Shown: positions 26,293 through 34,825, numbered from the stretch's first letter. The stretch: 64,000 nt of DNA from Leifsonia sp. ZF2019 (GCF_019924635.1 NZ_CP065037.1:372001-436000); one strand, 5' to 3'. Notes: generated by a model not told the origin, from the sequence alone. Translations and numbers: made by a program.

Positions 26293-27318
26293 CTACTGCG
26301 CCGACCGCTCCGCAGCCGGTCGCCGACGCAGGGTCGCGTCGCCGACCTCCGGCCCGCGGTAGACCATGTCCATCGCGCCGATGCTCTCGCCGGGCGGGAC
26401 GATCGCGTCGATCCGGTCGAGGATCTCGTCCGAGAGGGCGACATCGACGCCTGCCAGCGTGTCCTCGAGCTGCTCCATCGTGCGGGGGCCGGCGATGGCG
26501 GAGGTGACACCCGGGTGGGCGATGACGAAGGCCATCGCGAGGTGGGTCAGTTTCACGCCGGCGTCTTCGGAGAGCGCGACGAGCTCCTCCACCGCCGCGA
26601 GACGGCGCTCGTCGCGGAAGTGGCGCATGCCGGTGCGGGCGGAGCGGAAATTGTCGTTCTCCTGGCCCGCGCGGTAGCGGCCGGTGAGGGTGCCGCCGGC
26701 GAGCGGGCTGTAGACGAGGGTGCCCATCCCGTACCGCTGCGCGACGGGGAGGATCTCGCGCTCGATCTCGCGGTCGAGGAGGGAGTAGTTCGGCTGCTCG
26801 GTGCGGAAGCGCTCGAAGCCGCGCCGCTCCGACATCCACTGCGCCTCGACGATCTCGGAGCCGCGCATCGACGAGCTGCCGATCGCGCGCACCTTGCCCT
26901 GACGCACGAGGTCGGTGAGCGCGGAGAGCGTCTCGTCGATGTCCGTCGCCGGATCGGGGCGGTGCAGCTGGTAGAGGTCGATGTGGTCGGTCTGCAGGCG
27001 GCGCAGCGAGCGCTCGACGGCCTGCACGATCCACCGGCGGGAGGCACCGCGGTGGTTGACGTCGTCGTCGACCGGGCCCCAGAACTTGGTGGCGAGCACG
27101 ACGTCGTCGCGGCGGCCTTTGAGTGCCTCGCCGACCACCTCCTCCGAGTCGCCGTAGCGGTCGGCCGTGTCGACGAAGTTGATGCCGGCGTCGAGCGCGC
27201 GGTGGATGATGCGGACCCCCTCCGCGCGGTCGGGGTTGCCCAGCGAGCCGAGCATCATCGCGCCGAGCGCGTACGGGGTGACCTGGATGCCGGTGCGGCC
27301 GAGGGTTCGATACTGCAT
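26293..27318 (-). CDS. Aldo/keto reductase
   Basis: A 341-residue NADPH-dependent reductase with the (beta/alpha)8 fold. The catalytic tetrad is visible: Asp and Tyr in FVDTADRYGDSEEVVGEAL, Lys in LATKFWG and His in HIDLYQLHRPD. The cofactor-binding C-terminal block AIAGPRTMEQLEDTLAGVDV is intact. The ATG at 27318 has AGGA at a suitable distance. It is divergent from a TetR gene across a region with a clear inverted repeat, so that TetR protein is the likely repressor. Broad substrate range is typical; detoxification of reactive carbonyls is the usual role of this regulator-reductase arrangement. Confidence 0.92.
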   Translation of the reverse strand: MQYRTLGRTGIQVTPYALGAMMLGSLGNPDRAEGVRIIHRALDAGINFVDTADRYGDSEEVVGEALKGRRDDVVLATKFWGPVDDDVNHRGASRRWIVQAVERSLRRLQTDHIDLYQLHRPDPATDIDETLSALTDLVRQGKVRAIGSSSMRGSEIVEAQWMSERRGFERFRTEQPNYSLLDREIEREILPVAQRYGMGTLVYSPLAGGTLTGRYRAGQENDNFRSARTGMRHFRDERRLAAVEELVALSEDAGVKLTHLAMAFVIAHPGVTSAIAGPRTMEQLEDTLAGVDVALSDEILDRIDAIVPPGESIGAMDMVYRGPEVGDATLRRRPAAERSAQ

Positions 27319-27421
27319 GCTGTCCTGCTCCTGACGGTTCGAGATCGCGGCACCGGGCGAGGCCGGGGTGTCGTAGGATCGGAGAATCGGAACGGCGCTC
27401 CGGTTGAGCTCCCGCTCTAAC

Positions 27422-27436
27422 CGGAACAATGTTCCG
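27422..27436. promoter_or_regulatory. TetR operator candidate between the aldo/keto reductase and TetR genes
   Basis: CGGAAC-AAT-GTTCCG is a perfect 6-bp inverted repeat midway between the two divergent starts. A second pair, CCGGTT (27400-27405) and AACCGG (27419-27424), overlaps it, so two dimers could bind side by side. Confidence 0.6.
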
Positions 27437-27489
27437 CTTACGTGACGACTGTACACGGGCTGCGTCCCGTCCGCCAGAGGGAGCCCGCC

Positions 27490-28092
27490 ATGACCGACTC
27501 GGCCGTCCGCCCGCAGCGGTCCGACGCGCGCCAGAACGTCGCGTCCCTGGTGGAGGCGGCGAAGGCCGTGTTCGCCGAGTCGGGGGTGGATGCGCCCGTC
27601 CGCACGATCGCGGCGAAGGCCGGCGTGGGCGTGGGGACGCTCTACCGCCACTTCCCGTTGCGCTCCGATCTGATCTCCGCCGTCTTCCGGCACGAGATCG
27701 ATGCGTGCGTGGACGCCGCCCCCGCGATCGAGGCCGCCTACGCTCCCGGCGAGGCCCTGGATCGCTGGATCATGCGCTACACGCAGTTCGTCGCCGCCAA
27801 GCGCGGGCTGGCCGCCGCCCTCCACTCCGGCGACCCGGCCTACGAACCGCTCGCCGACTACTTCGCCACCCACCTCGCCCCGACGCTCGAGCGGCTCCTC
27901 GCCGCCGCAGTCGAATCGGGTGACGTGGTGCAGACGGTCGATGCGGTTGAGTTCCTCGGCGCGGTGGCGAACCTCTGCCACGGCGGGGAGGCCGGAGGGC
28001 CCGGCGGGCCGAACGGCGCCGGCATGTCACCGCGTGCCGAGCGGATGGTGCGCTTGCTGCTGGCAGGATTGCGGGCGCCCAGTCCGGCGTGA
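27490..28092 (+). CDS. TetR-family repressor, divergent from the aldo/keto reductase
   Basis: A 200-residue regulator. The N-terminal helix-turn-helix APVRTIAAKAGVGVGTLYRHFPLRSDLISAVF is canonical for TetR proteins (key words VGVGTLYRHFP). The C-terminal ligand domain ends in a Gly-rich, poorly structured segment. I chose ATG 27490, preceded by AGAGGGAG; an in-frame ATG at 27442 would add 16 residues and overlap the promoter region. It likely represses the divergent aldo/keto reductase and itself. Its 3' end faces the next TetR gene with an 18-bp gap. Confidence 0.9.
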   Translation: MTDSAVRPQRSDARQNVASLVEAAKAVFAESGVDAPVRTIAAKAGVGVGTLYRHFPLRSDLISAVFRHEIDACVDAAPAIEAAYAPGEALDRWIMRYTQFVAAKRGLAAALHSGDPAYEPLADYFATHLAPTLERLLAAAVESGDVVQTVDAVEFLGAVANLCHGGEAGGPGGPNGAGMSPRAERMVRLLLAGLRAPSPA

Positions 28093-28110
28093 GGCCCCCG
28101 GTTCTTCTGG

Positions 28111-28761
28111 TCAGAGCGGTCTCGAAGACCCCACCCCGCCCGCGACCGTCCCCGGTGCCAGCCCCAGTGTCCACTCGGTCACATCGGCGACGAAGTTGGC
28201 CTGCACGGGGGTGCTGAGGTCGGCGGTGCTGTTGACGTAGGAGCCGCTCCCGTCGACGGCGATGAGGATGCGGATGCTGGCGGCCTCGGGGTCGACGTCG
28301 GCGAAGTCGCCGGTGGCGATGCCGGCGGCGATGATCTCACGGAGGCGGGCGCGGTCGAGGGCGTCCTGCTCCCGCAGGGTCGCCTCGAGCGTGGGCGTGA
28401 AGCGGGAGAGGTGGCGGGCGTTGAGCCAGAGGCGGGCCAGCGGCGTGGAGGTGCCGGTCTGGATGTGGGTGATGAAGTGCGAGAGGCGGGCCAGCGGAGT
28501 GCCCTCGGTGGGGAAGAAGCGTTCGCGCTCGATCTCGGCGGCGCGGGCGAAGGCCTCGTCGACGAGATCCTCGGCGGCGGGGAAGTAGTGCGAGATGAGG
28601 CCGGGCCGCACGCCGAGACGCGTCGCGACGGCACGCAGGGTGATGCGTTCCAGGCCCTCGTCGATGGCGATCTCGGCAGCCGCGGAGAGGATCTCTTCGC
28701 GCCGCTCCTCCGGTCGCTTCCGCACCCGGGGAGTTCCTGCTCTTGACTCCATGCGTCCCAT
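28111..28761 (-). CDS. TetR-family regulator, divergent from the NCS1 permease operon
   Basis: A 216-residue regulator with the TetR HTH (ERITLRAVATRLGVRPGLISHYFPAAEDLVDEAF) and a C-terminal domain of the BetI/TetR_C type (LWLNARHLSRFTPTLEATLREQDALDRARLREII). The start is ATG 28761 or, with a GGGA site 5 nt upstream, ATG 28752. It sits head to head with a purine/cytosine-type permease and amidohydrolase operon, 73 bp apart, with an inverted repeat between. Similar TetR proteins near amidohydrolases respond to the nitrogenous substrate (inference). Confidence 0.9.
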   Translation of the reverse strand: MGRMESRAGTPRVRKRPEERREEILSAAAEIAIDEGLERITLRAVATRLGVRPGLISHYFPAAEDLVDEAFARAAEIERERFFPTEGTPLARLSHFITHIQTGTSTPLARLWLNARHLSRFTPTLEATLREQDALDRARLREIIAAGIATGDFADVDPEAASIRILIAVDGSGSYVNSTADLSTPVQANFVADVTEWTLGLAPGTVAGGVGSSRPL

Positions 28762-28771
28762 GCTATTGAAT

Positions 28772-28786
28772 GACTGACCAACAGTC
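28772..28786. promoter_or_regulatory. TetR operator candidate upstream of the NCS1 permease operon
   Basis: GACTG-ACCAA-CAGTC is a perfect 5-bp inverted repeat between the TetR start (28761) and the permease start (28835). Half-sites of the type TGACTGACC are frequent at TetR-controlled promoters in actinobacteria. Confidence 0.5.
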
Positions 28787-28834
28787 TATTGGGCACATGA
28801 CCAACAGCGAGGGAGCTGGGTCGGGAAGGAACGC

Positions 28835-30265
28835 ATGTCCGGAGAGCGGATCAGCGCCGAAGAGTTCGTGGATGTCTCCACCCAGCCCGAGACGCGGGGC
28901 ATCGAGGTCATCTCGGACGCCGAGCGGCACGGTCGTGCGCGGGACCTCTTCTTCGTGTGGGCGGCGCCCGGCGTCAGCATCCTCAACTTCACGGTGGGGG
29001 CGACCCTCATCCTCCTCGGCCTGGAGATCTGGCAGGCGGTCCTGGTGATCCTGGCGGCGGCACTCCTGTGGGTGTTCCCGGGGATGATCGCGATCAGCGG
29101 GCCCGCCTCCGGCACTTCCGGCTCGGTCGTCACGCGCGCGATGTACGGCGTCATCGGCAACAAGCTGTTCGTCGCGTTCGTCGGCTGGTTCATCGGGGCC
29201 GTGTTCCTGTCGCTGACCTGGCTCGCGTCGTCGTTCATGGGCGCCGATCTGCTGCGCCGCGTCGGCCTGACGGACCCGGTGTGGGTGCCGATCGGCGTGA
29301 CGATCGTCGTGTCGGCGATCACGATCGCGGTCGCGATCTTCGGGCACGCGCTGATCCTGCGGATCTTCCCCGTGATGGCCGTCGCGCTGTTCGTCATCTT
29401 CGTCGCGGTTTCGCTCTTCATCCTCCCGACGGTCGACTGGGGCTACACCGCCGCGAACCCCCTGAGCGGCGTGCACCTGTGGTCGGCCATCTCGGTCGGG
29501 TTCACCATCCTCGCCTCGACCCCGCTGTCGTTCATCAACAGCCCGGACCTCGCCCGGTACCTGCCGCGCTCCACGAAGCCAACGCACATCGCCACCGCGA
29601 CCGCGCTCGGAGGCGCGCTGCCCTTCATCGTCTTCACGAGCATGGGCGTGCTGCTGGCGACCGGGCTGAAGGCCGGGGCGTTCGACGCCGGGATCGACGT
29701 GGCGCTGTTCGACCTGCTGCCGGGCTGGATGGGCCCGTTGCTCGTCGTCGGCGTGATCATCAACACCATCGCGCTCAACGCGATGACCGCCTACTCGTCG
29801 AGCATGTCGCTGCAGGCCATCGGCTTCAGACTCAAGCGCATCCCGGCCGCGATCATCGTCGGACTGGTCGGTACCGCGCTCACCATCTACCTGGTGCTGT
29901 CGTCGAGCCTGCTGGAGGCCGCCAATCTGCTGCTGCAGTTCCTCGTGGTCGTGTCCGGCCCGGCGATGGCGATCTTCGCCGTCGACATCGTGCGCCGCCG
30001 CAACGTCTACGACGGCACCGACCTCTTCGACGACAGCCGGACCAGCCGCTTCTGGTACACCGGAGGCTGGAGCATCCCGGGCGTCGCGGCCCTGCTGATC
30101 GGCGGTCTCACCACCGCGCTCTGCCTCTCGACCGACGTCTGGGCCGGCCCGATCGCCCAGGCCCTCGGCCACGTGGACCTCTCCGTGCCGCTCGGGATGA
30201 TCGTCAGCGCCGCCGTCTACGCACTGTTGGGCCGCACCCGGCTCGGAAAGGAGGGCCGGCTGTGA
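28835..30265 (+). CDS. NCS1-family nucleobase/allantoin-type permease
   Basis: A 476-residue transporter with about twelve helices. The N-terminal cytosolic segment is followed by FFVWAAPGVSILNFTVGATLI and the GMIAISGPASGTSGSVVTRAMYG block, the substrate-site helices 1 and 3 of the NCS1 (purine-cytosine permease/CodB) family. SFINSPDLARYLPRSTK is the conserved loop after helix 6. Substrates in the family are cytosine, purines, allantoin or hydantoins taken up with H+ or Na+. GGAAGGA precedes the ATG. Its stop overlaps the GTG start of an amidohydrolase by 4 bp, which points to uptake followed by hydrolysis of an amide or ring compound. Confidence 0.9.
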   Translation: MSGERISAEEFVDVSTQPETRGIEVISDAERHGRARDLFFVWAAPGVSILNFTVGATLILLGLEIWQAVLVILAAALLWVFPGMIAISGPASGTSGSVVTRAMYGVIGNKLFVAFVGWFIGAVFLSLTWLASSFMGADLLRRVGLTDPVWVPIGVTIVVSAITIAVAIFGHALILRIFPVMAVALFVIFVAVSLFILPTVDWGYTAANPLSGVHLWSAISVGFTILASTPLSFINSPDLARYLPRSTKPTHIATATALGGALPFIVFTSMGVLLATGLKAGAFDAGIDVALFDLLPGWMGPLLVVGVIINTIALNAMTAYSSSMSLQAIGFRLKRIPAAIIVGLVGTALTIYLVLSSSLLEAANLLLQFLVVVSGPAMAIFAVDIVRRRNVYDGTDLFDDSRTSRFWYTGGWSIPGVAALLIGGLTTALCLSTDVWAGPIAQALGHVDLSVPLGMIVSAAVYALLGRTRLGKEGRL

Positions 30266-31911
30266 CCGCCGACGCCCCGCGCACGCCCGCGCAGAACACC
30301 ACCACCCTCTACCGGAACGCCCGCGTCTTCACCGCCGCCGCCGACGAGGCAGACCGCTGGGCCGACGCCTTCGCCGTCGCCGGCGACACGATCGTGTGGG
30401 TCGGGAGGGCGGGCGAGGAGCCTCCCGCGGCCGACTCCACGGTCGACCTCGAGGGGCGTCTGGTGCTCCCCGGCTTCACCGACGCGCACACCCATGTGCT
30501 GATGATGGGCGCCGCGCTCGGCCAGGTGTACCTGACGGAGGCGCGCGACCTCCACGACATCCGCAGCCTCCTGCTCGCCGCTCGGGAGGCCGACCCGTCG
30601 GCGACCGTGCTGCGCGGTCGCGGCTGGCTCTTCGACGCGGTGCCCGGCGGCGCGCCCACGGCGGCCATGATCGACGAGGCGATCGCCGACATCCCCGTCT
30701 ACCTCGACGCGAACGACTACCACTCGTGCTGGGTGAACACGGCCGCGCTCGCCGAGCTCGGTATCACCCGCGACACACCCGACCCCATCGGCGGCGAGAT
30801 CGTGCGCGACGCGTCGGGCGAGCCGACCGGGATGCTGCTGGAGACGGCAGCGACCCAGTACGCCTGGGCGCAACGCGACGAGGCCACGACCGACGCCGAT
30901 CGCGACGAGCAGGTGCAGCGCACCCTCGACGCCTACCTCGCGACCGGTGTGACCGGTGTCGTCGACATGGCGATGGACGAGTTCGGTCTCGCCGCCCTGC
31001 AGCGCGCGCAGGAGCGCCACGGCGGCGAACTGCCCCTCCGGGTGGCGGCGCACTGGCTCGTCACCAACACCGGCGACGACGCCCGCAACCTCGCCCAGGT
31101 CGAGCACGCCGCGCGCCTGGCCGCCGACCCCGCGACACCGTGGCTGCGCGTGGTCGGCATCAAGCTCATCCTCGACGGCGTGATCGACGCCTGCACCGCG
31201 GCGATGCGCCACCCCTATGCGGACGGCAGCAACGCCGACCCGATCTGGCCGCTCGAGCGCCTCGCGCCGGTGGTGCGCGCCGCCGACGCCGCCGGCCTGC
31301 AGATCGCCCAGCACGCCATCGGCGACTATGCCAGCCAGATCGCGCTCGACGCCCTCGAGCAGGCCGTCGCCGCCAACGGCGACCGGCCCCGCCGTCACCG
31401 CATCGAGCACCTCGAGTACGCGGCTCCCGGCACCGCCGAGCGCATGGCCTCCCTCGGTGTGACCGCCTCCATGCAGCCGGTCCACTCGGACCCGGCCATC
31501 TTCGACAACTGGATGGCGATGCTCGGCGACGACCGGGTGGAGCGCGCCTTCCCGTGGCCGGAGTACGAGGAGGCCGGCGCCCTGCTCGCGTTCTCCACCG
31601 ACTCGCCGACGGCGCCCCACCTGGCCCTCGCCAACATGTACGTCGCCTCCACCCGCGCCTCCGCCCTCGACCCCGCGATCGCGGCCGTACAGCCGCAGCA
31701 CGCGCTGCCGCTGCAGCACGCGGTGGCGCACGCGACCCGCGACGCCGCAGCCTCCGTCGGCGACGGAGAGTGGCGCGGACGCATCGCCGAAGGCTGTGCG
31801 GCGGACTTCGTGGTGCTGGACACCGACGTGTTCGCGGAAGACCCGCGCGCGCTGCTGCGGGCCGAGATCGTACGGACGGTGGTCGCAGGGCGGGTGCGGT
31901 TCGAGCGGTAG
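30262..31911 (+). CDS. YtcJ-like metal-dependent amidohydrolase
   Basis: A 549-residue amidohydrolase-superfamily enzyme. It starts at GTG 30262, overlapping the permease stop. The N-terminal beta domain leads to GFTDAHTHVLMMG (metal His-x-His), a long insertion typical of YtcJ proteins, KLILDGVIDACTA, QIAQHAIGDYA, HRIEHLEYA and the late metal Asp in AFSTDSPTAPH. The C-terminal strand GCAADFVVLDTDVF closes the beta domain. Members hydrolyse amides such as formamides or N-substituted compounds; the paired NCS1 permease suggests a nucleobase- or hydantoin-like substrate. The last codons TTC GAG CGG TAG begin an 18-bp tandem repeat. Confidence 0.9.
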   Translation: MTADAPRTPAQNTTTLYRNARVFTAAADEADRWADAFAVAGDTIVWVGRAGEEPPAADSTVDLEGRLVLPGFTDAHTHVLMMGAALGQVYLTEARDLHDIRSLLLAAREADPSATVLRGRGWLFDAVPGGAPTAAMIDEAIADIPVYLDANDYHSCWVNTAALAELGITRDTPDPIGGEIVRDASGEPTGMLLETAATQYAWAQRDEATTDADRDEQVQRTLDAYLATGVTGVVDMAMDEFGLAALQRAQERHGGELPLRVAAHWLVTNTGDDARNLAQVEHAARLAADPATPWLRVVGIKLILDGVIDACTAAMRHPYADGSNADPIWPLERLAPVVRAADAAGLQIAQHAIGDYASQIALDALEQAVAANGDRPRRHRIEHLEYAAPGTAERMASLGVTASMQPVHSDPAIFDNWMAMLGDDRVERAFPWPEYEEAGALLAFSTDSPTAPHLALANMYVASTRASALDPAIAAVQPQHALPLQHAVAHATRDAAASVGDGEWRGRIAEGCAADFVVLDTDVFAEDPRALLRAEIVRTVVAGRVRFER

Positions 31912-31971
31912 AACTGCTTCGAGCGGTAGATCTGCTTCGAGCGGTAGATCTGCTTCGAGCGGTGAATGTGC
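31900..31971 (+). repeat. Four tandem 18-bp repeats at the amidohydrolase 3' end
   Basis: Four consecutive 18-bp units begin at 31900, 31918, 31936 and 31954. Unit 2 and unit 3 are identical (TTCGAGCGGTAGATCTGC), unit 1 differs by one base and unit 4 diverges at its end. Unit 1 holds the last three codons and the stop of the amidohydrolase, so the gene end has been multiplied, probably by replication slippage. It lies just upstream of the MerR promoter. Confidence 0.9.
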
Positions 31972-31979
31972 AGGGACGC

Positions 31980-32010
31980 TTGACCTCAAGCGCTTGAGGT
32001 CTGTTCTGAT
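31980..32010 (+). promoter_or_regulatory. MerR-type promoter with 20-bp palindromic operator
   Basis: TTGACC (31980-31985) and TCTGAT (32005-32010) are 19 bp apart, the over-long spacing that MerR-family activators correct by distorting DNA. The spacer is filled by the perfect palindrome GACCTCAAGCGCTTGAGGTC (31982-32001), similar to a SoxR box (CCTCAAG...CTTGAGG) but with 2 instead of 4 central bases. The regulator's ATG lies 7 nt after the -10, implying a leaderless message. Confidence 0.85.
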
Positions 32011-32016
32011 GGGGAC

Positions 32017-32457
32017 ATGATCACGTTGGCCATCCAGGACGTCTCCCGGCAGAGCGGGCTCAGCGAGCCCACGTTGCGGTACTACGAGGAGGTCGGCCTG
32101 CTCGGGCCGATCGCCCGGGACGCGAGCAGCGGGCACCGGCGCTACAGCGAGAGCGATCTCGACGAGGCGCAGGTGCTCGCCTGCCTGCGGGCGATGGGCA
32201 TCGGCATCGACGACATGCGCACGTACCAGCTGAACCGGCGGCGGGGGCGAGAGGCGGCGGGGCAGCAACGCGACATCCTGCTCCGTCATGCCGACCGGGT
32301 CGAGGAGCAGATCGCGACCCTCCGCGTGCACCTCGACTACCTGCGGGTGAAGGCGTCGCTCTGGGATGCCCGTGATCGTGACGACGTCGCCGCGGAGGCG
32401 GAGGCGCACGTCGAACTGGAATCCATCCTTCCCCGACTCGAGGAGACCCTCCGATGA
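32017..32457 (+). CDS. MerR-family transcriptional regulator
   Basis: A 146-residue regulator. Residues about 5-72 form the MerR DNA-binding domain (AIQDVSRQSGLSEPTLRYYEEVGLLGP, GHRRYSESDLDEAQVLACLRAMG), and about 80-120 a dimerisation coiled coil. There are no Cys residues placed for a SoxR Fe-S cluster or metal site, so it most likely senses a small organic molecule, as in the TipAL/BltR-like group. It overlaps the following SDR gene by 4 bp (ATGA), and both are driven by the palindromic MerR promoter immediately upstream, a positive autoregulation and target circuit in one operon. Confidence 0.92.
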   Translation: MITLAIQDVSRQSGLSEPTLRYYEEVGLLGPIARDASSGHRRYSESDLDEAQVLACLRAMGIGIDDMRTYQLNRRRGREAAGQQRDILLRHADRVEEQIATLRVHLDYLRVKASLWDARDRDDVAAEAEAHVELESILPRLEETLR

Positions 32458-33434
32458 CCGATTCGCCCACCATCCTCGTCACCGGCGGTACCGGCTACCT
32501 CGCCACCCGCCTGCTCGCCGACCTGCTCGCGGGCGGCGCCGACGTGCGCACGACCGTGCGCTCCGCCGACCGGGCGGACGAGGTCCGTGCGGCCGTCCGC
32601 CGGGCCGGCGCCGACGACGCCGGACTGTCGTTCGCGACGGCCTCCCTCACCGACGACGACGGGTGGGCGGCGGCTCTCGCGGGAATCTCCGACGTCTACC
32701 ACGTGGCCTCGCCGATGATCCAGACGGCGGACCCGGCCGAGGTCGTCGTGCCCGCCCGCGACGGAGCGCTCCGCGCGCTGCGGGCGGCCCGCGATGCCGG
32801 TGCCCGCCGGGTCGTGCTGACCTCGTCCTTCGCGGCGGTCGGCTACTCGCCCAAGCCGGTGCGCGACTACGACGAGAGCGACTGGACCGACCCCGCCACT
32901 CCCGGCCTCCCGGCGTACCCGCTGTCGAAGGCGGTCGCCGAGCGCGCCGCCTGGGACTTCGTCGAGCAGGAGGGCGGCGGACTCGAACTGGCCGTGATCA
33001 ACCCGACCTGGATCGCCGGCCCGACGCTCACCGCCTCCGCCCGTTCGTCGCTGGCGCTTTTCACCGGGATGCTCGACGGCACGATCCCGGCCGTTCCCCG
33101 CCAGCGCTTCGGGATCGCGGACGTGCGGGACGTCTCGGCGGCGCACCGCGCGGCGATGGACACGCCGGCCGCCGCGGGCAAGCGCTACCTGGTGCTCGCC
33201 GACGGCCCGACGATGACCTTCCTCGACGTGGCGAACGTGCTCCGCGCCGAACTCGGCGACCTCGCCGCGCGTGTGCCGACCACCGAACTGCCGGGCGACG
33301 AACCGGCGCCCCTCACCATCCGCAACGACCGCGCGAAGGCCGAACTCGGCCTCCACCCGCGACCGGCCGTCGAGACGATCGTGGAGACGGCGACCAGCCT
33401 GCGGGACCTGGGGTTGCTAGGGCGGTCGGACTAG
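32454..33434 (+). CDS. NAD(P)-dependent extended-SDR reductase/epimerase
   Basis: A 326-residue extended short-chain dehydrogenase of the dihydroflavonol-4-reductase-like type. The Rossmann motif VTGGTGYLATRLLADLL is at the N-terminus, the catalytic Ser is in LTSSFAAVGY, and the YxxxK pair is in AYPLSKAVAERAAWDF. NPTWIAGPTL follows, as in aldehyde or ketone reductases of this group. It is translationally coupled to the MerR regulator, which presumably induces it in response to its substrate. It converges on the LigD-type polymerase gene with a 9-bp gap. Confidence 0.92.
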   Translation: MTDSPTILVTGGTGYLATRLLADLLAGGADVRTTVRSADRADEVRAAVRRAGADDAGLSFATASLTDDDGWAAALAGISDVYHVASPMIQTADPAEVVVPARDGALRALRAARDAGARRVVLTSSFAAVGYSPKPVRDYDESDWTDPATPGLPAYPLSKAVAERAAWDFVEQEGGGLELAVINPTWIAGPTLTASARSSLALFTGMLDGTIPAVPRQRFGIADVRDVSAAHRAAMDTPAAAGKRYLVLADGPTMTFLDVANVLRAELGDLAARVPTTELPGDEPAPLTIRNDRAKAELGLHPRPAVETIVETATSLRDLGLLGRSD

Positions 33435-33443
33435 CGGCGCCGC

Positions 33444-34685
33444 CTACGCCCGTCCCGCCCACGGGCCGTAGTCCGCGACCAGCGCTTCCTGCTCCGGCCG
33501 CTGCGCTTCGGGCACGTGCTGCAGGTTCACCCGCACGCGGTACCACTGCGAGCTCGACCCCCGCATGCCGTCGACCAGCACGTCGGCGGGATGGAGGAGG
33601 GCTGCGGCGTCGGGATGGGCGGCCTTCCACTGCTCCAGTGCGTCCAGTGCCTCGGGCTTGGTCTTGGTGCGGGCGACCTCGATGAGCGGCATCTGCGAGA
33701 CGCGGCGCCCCGACGCGGAGGCTGACCCCGCCGACCCCGATCCGCGCGGCGCATTCTCCGGCGGCCCGAGCTGGGCGGCCAGCGCCAGCAGACCCTCCAG
33801 CGAGCCGGCCTGCCCGTCGATCCCCGCGTGCGGATCGCCCCGCTCCGCGAAGCGCTCCAGCACCGTGGGCACGGTGAACTCCTCCGGTCGGCGTGAGCGC
33901 ACCTCCTCCCAGTCGAGCGGCGTCGAGACGCGGGCGTCGGGGAGAGGACGGATGGAGTATGCGGAGGCGACGGTGCGGTCCTTGGCGTTCTGGTTGAAGT
34001 CGACGAAGACGCTCTCTCCGCGCTCCTCCTTCCACCAGTGCGCGGAGGCGAGGCCCGGGGCGCGGTTCTCGACCTCGCGGGCGAGCGTCTCGGCGGCGAG
34101 GCGCACGTCGGCGAATCCCCAGTGCGGCGCGATGCGCACCAGGATGTGGAGGCCGCGGGAACCGCTGGTCTTCGGCCAGCCGACGAGACCGGTGTCGGCG
34201 AGCACGTCGCGGGCGATGAATGCGACGTCGACGATCTGCGCCCAGTCGACGCCCGGCATCGGGTCGAGGTCGACCCGCAGCTCGTCCGGGTGGTCGAGGT
34301 CCTCGGCGCGGACGGCGTGCGGGTTCAGGTCGAGGCAGCCCAGGTTCGACACCCAGGCGAGGCCGGCGGCGTCCCGCAGCACGGCCTCCTCGGCCGACGT
34401 GCCGCTGGCGTAGTGGAGGGTCGCGGTGTCGATGAAGTCGGGGTGGCCCTCGGGCACGCGCTTCTGGAAAAACGGCTCCTGCGAGAGACCTTTCACGAAA
34501 CGCTTGAGCACCATCGGGCGGCCCCCGGCTCCACGCAGCGCTCCCTCGGCCACGGCGACGTAGTAGCGGGCGAGGTCGAGCTTCGTGAGCCCGGGCTCCG
34601 GGAAGACGACCTTCTCCGGGCTCGAGATGCGGACCTCCCTCCCGGCGGCCTCCAGGGTGGCCTCGGACTTCGATGACGGCGACAC
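33444..34685 (-). CDS. Stand-alone LigD-type polymerase/primase domain protein
   Basis: A 413-residue protein of the archaeo-eukaryotic primase superfamily, as in the polymerase domain of bacterial NHEJ ligase LigD. The N-terminal TKLDLARYYVAVAEGAL, RFVKGLSQEPFFQKR, catalytic RVDLDPMPG (Asp139, Asp141), SGSRGLHILVRI (Ser174 to His180) and VFVDFNQNAKDRTVASAYS are present. A linker and about 90 extra C-terminal residues follow (EVARTKTKPEALDALEQW). No ligase or phosphoesterase domain is fused and no ku gene is in the window. Such separate PolDom proteins act in end-joining or gap-filling repair in mycobacteria. The start is uncertain: GTG 34685 fits family N-termini, GTG 34694 is also possible. 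Confidence 0.88.
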   Translation of the reverse strand: MSPSSKSEATLEAAGREVRISSPEKVVFPEPGLTKLDLARYYVAVAEGALRGAGGRPMVLKRFVKGLSQEPFFQKRVPEGHPDFIDTATLHYASGTSAEEAVLRDAAGLAWVSNLGCLDLNPHAVRAEDLDHPDELRVDLDPMPGVDWAQIVDVAFIARDVLADTGLVGWPKTSGSRGLHILVRIAPHWGFADVRLAAETLAREVENRAPGLASAHWWKEERGESVFVDFNQNAKDRTVASAYSIRPLPDARVSTPLDWEEVRSRRPEEFTVPTVLERFAERGDPHAGIDGQAGSLEGLLALAAQLGPPENAPRGSGSAGSASASGRRVSQMPLIEVARTKTKPEALDALEQWKAAHPDAAALLHPADVLVDGMRGSSSQWYRVRVNLQHVPEAQRPEQEALVADYGPWAGRA

Positions 34686-34825
34686 GCCCGCCACGGTAGT
34701 GCCGAGCGGGCCGGTGGGGTAGCCCCGTCCCGGATCACCGGGATGCCCGCCCGCTCTTGCCGCGGGAAGGACGCCGGGTCTACGGTTCGCGCAGACGCAG
34801 CTCCGACGCAATTCGGGAGGTCACC

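Noticed and set aside
34757..34825. Longer N-terminus for the interrupted gene from ATG 34757
   Set aside because: No ribosome site at that start, whereas ATG 34826 has GGGAGG; the extra residues are Arg-rich and noncoding-like.
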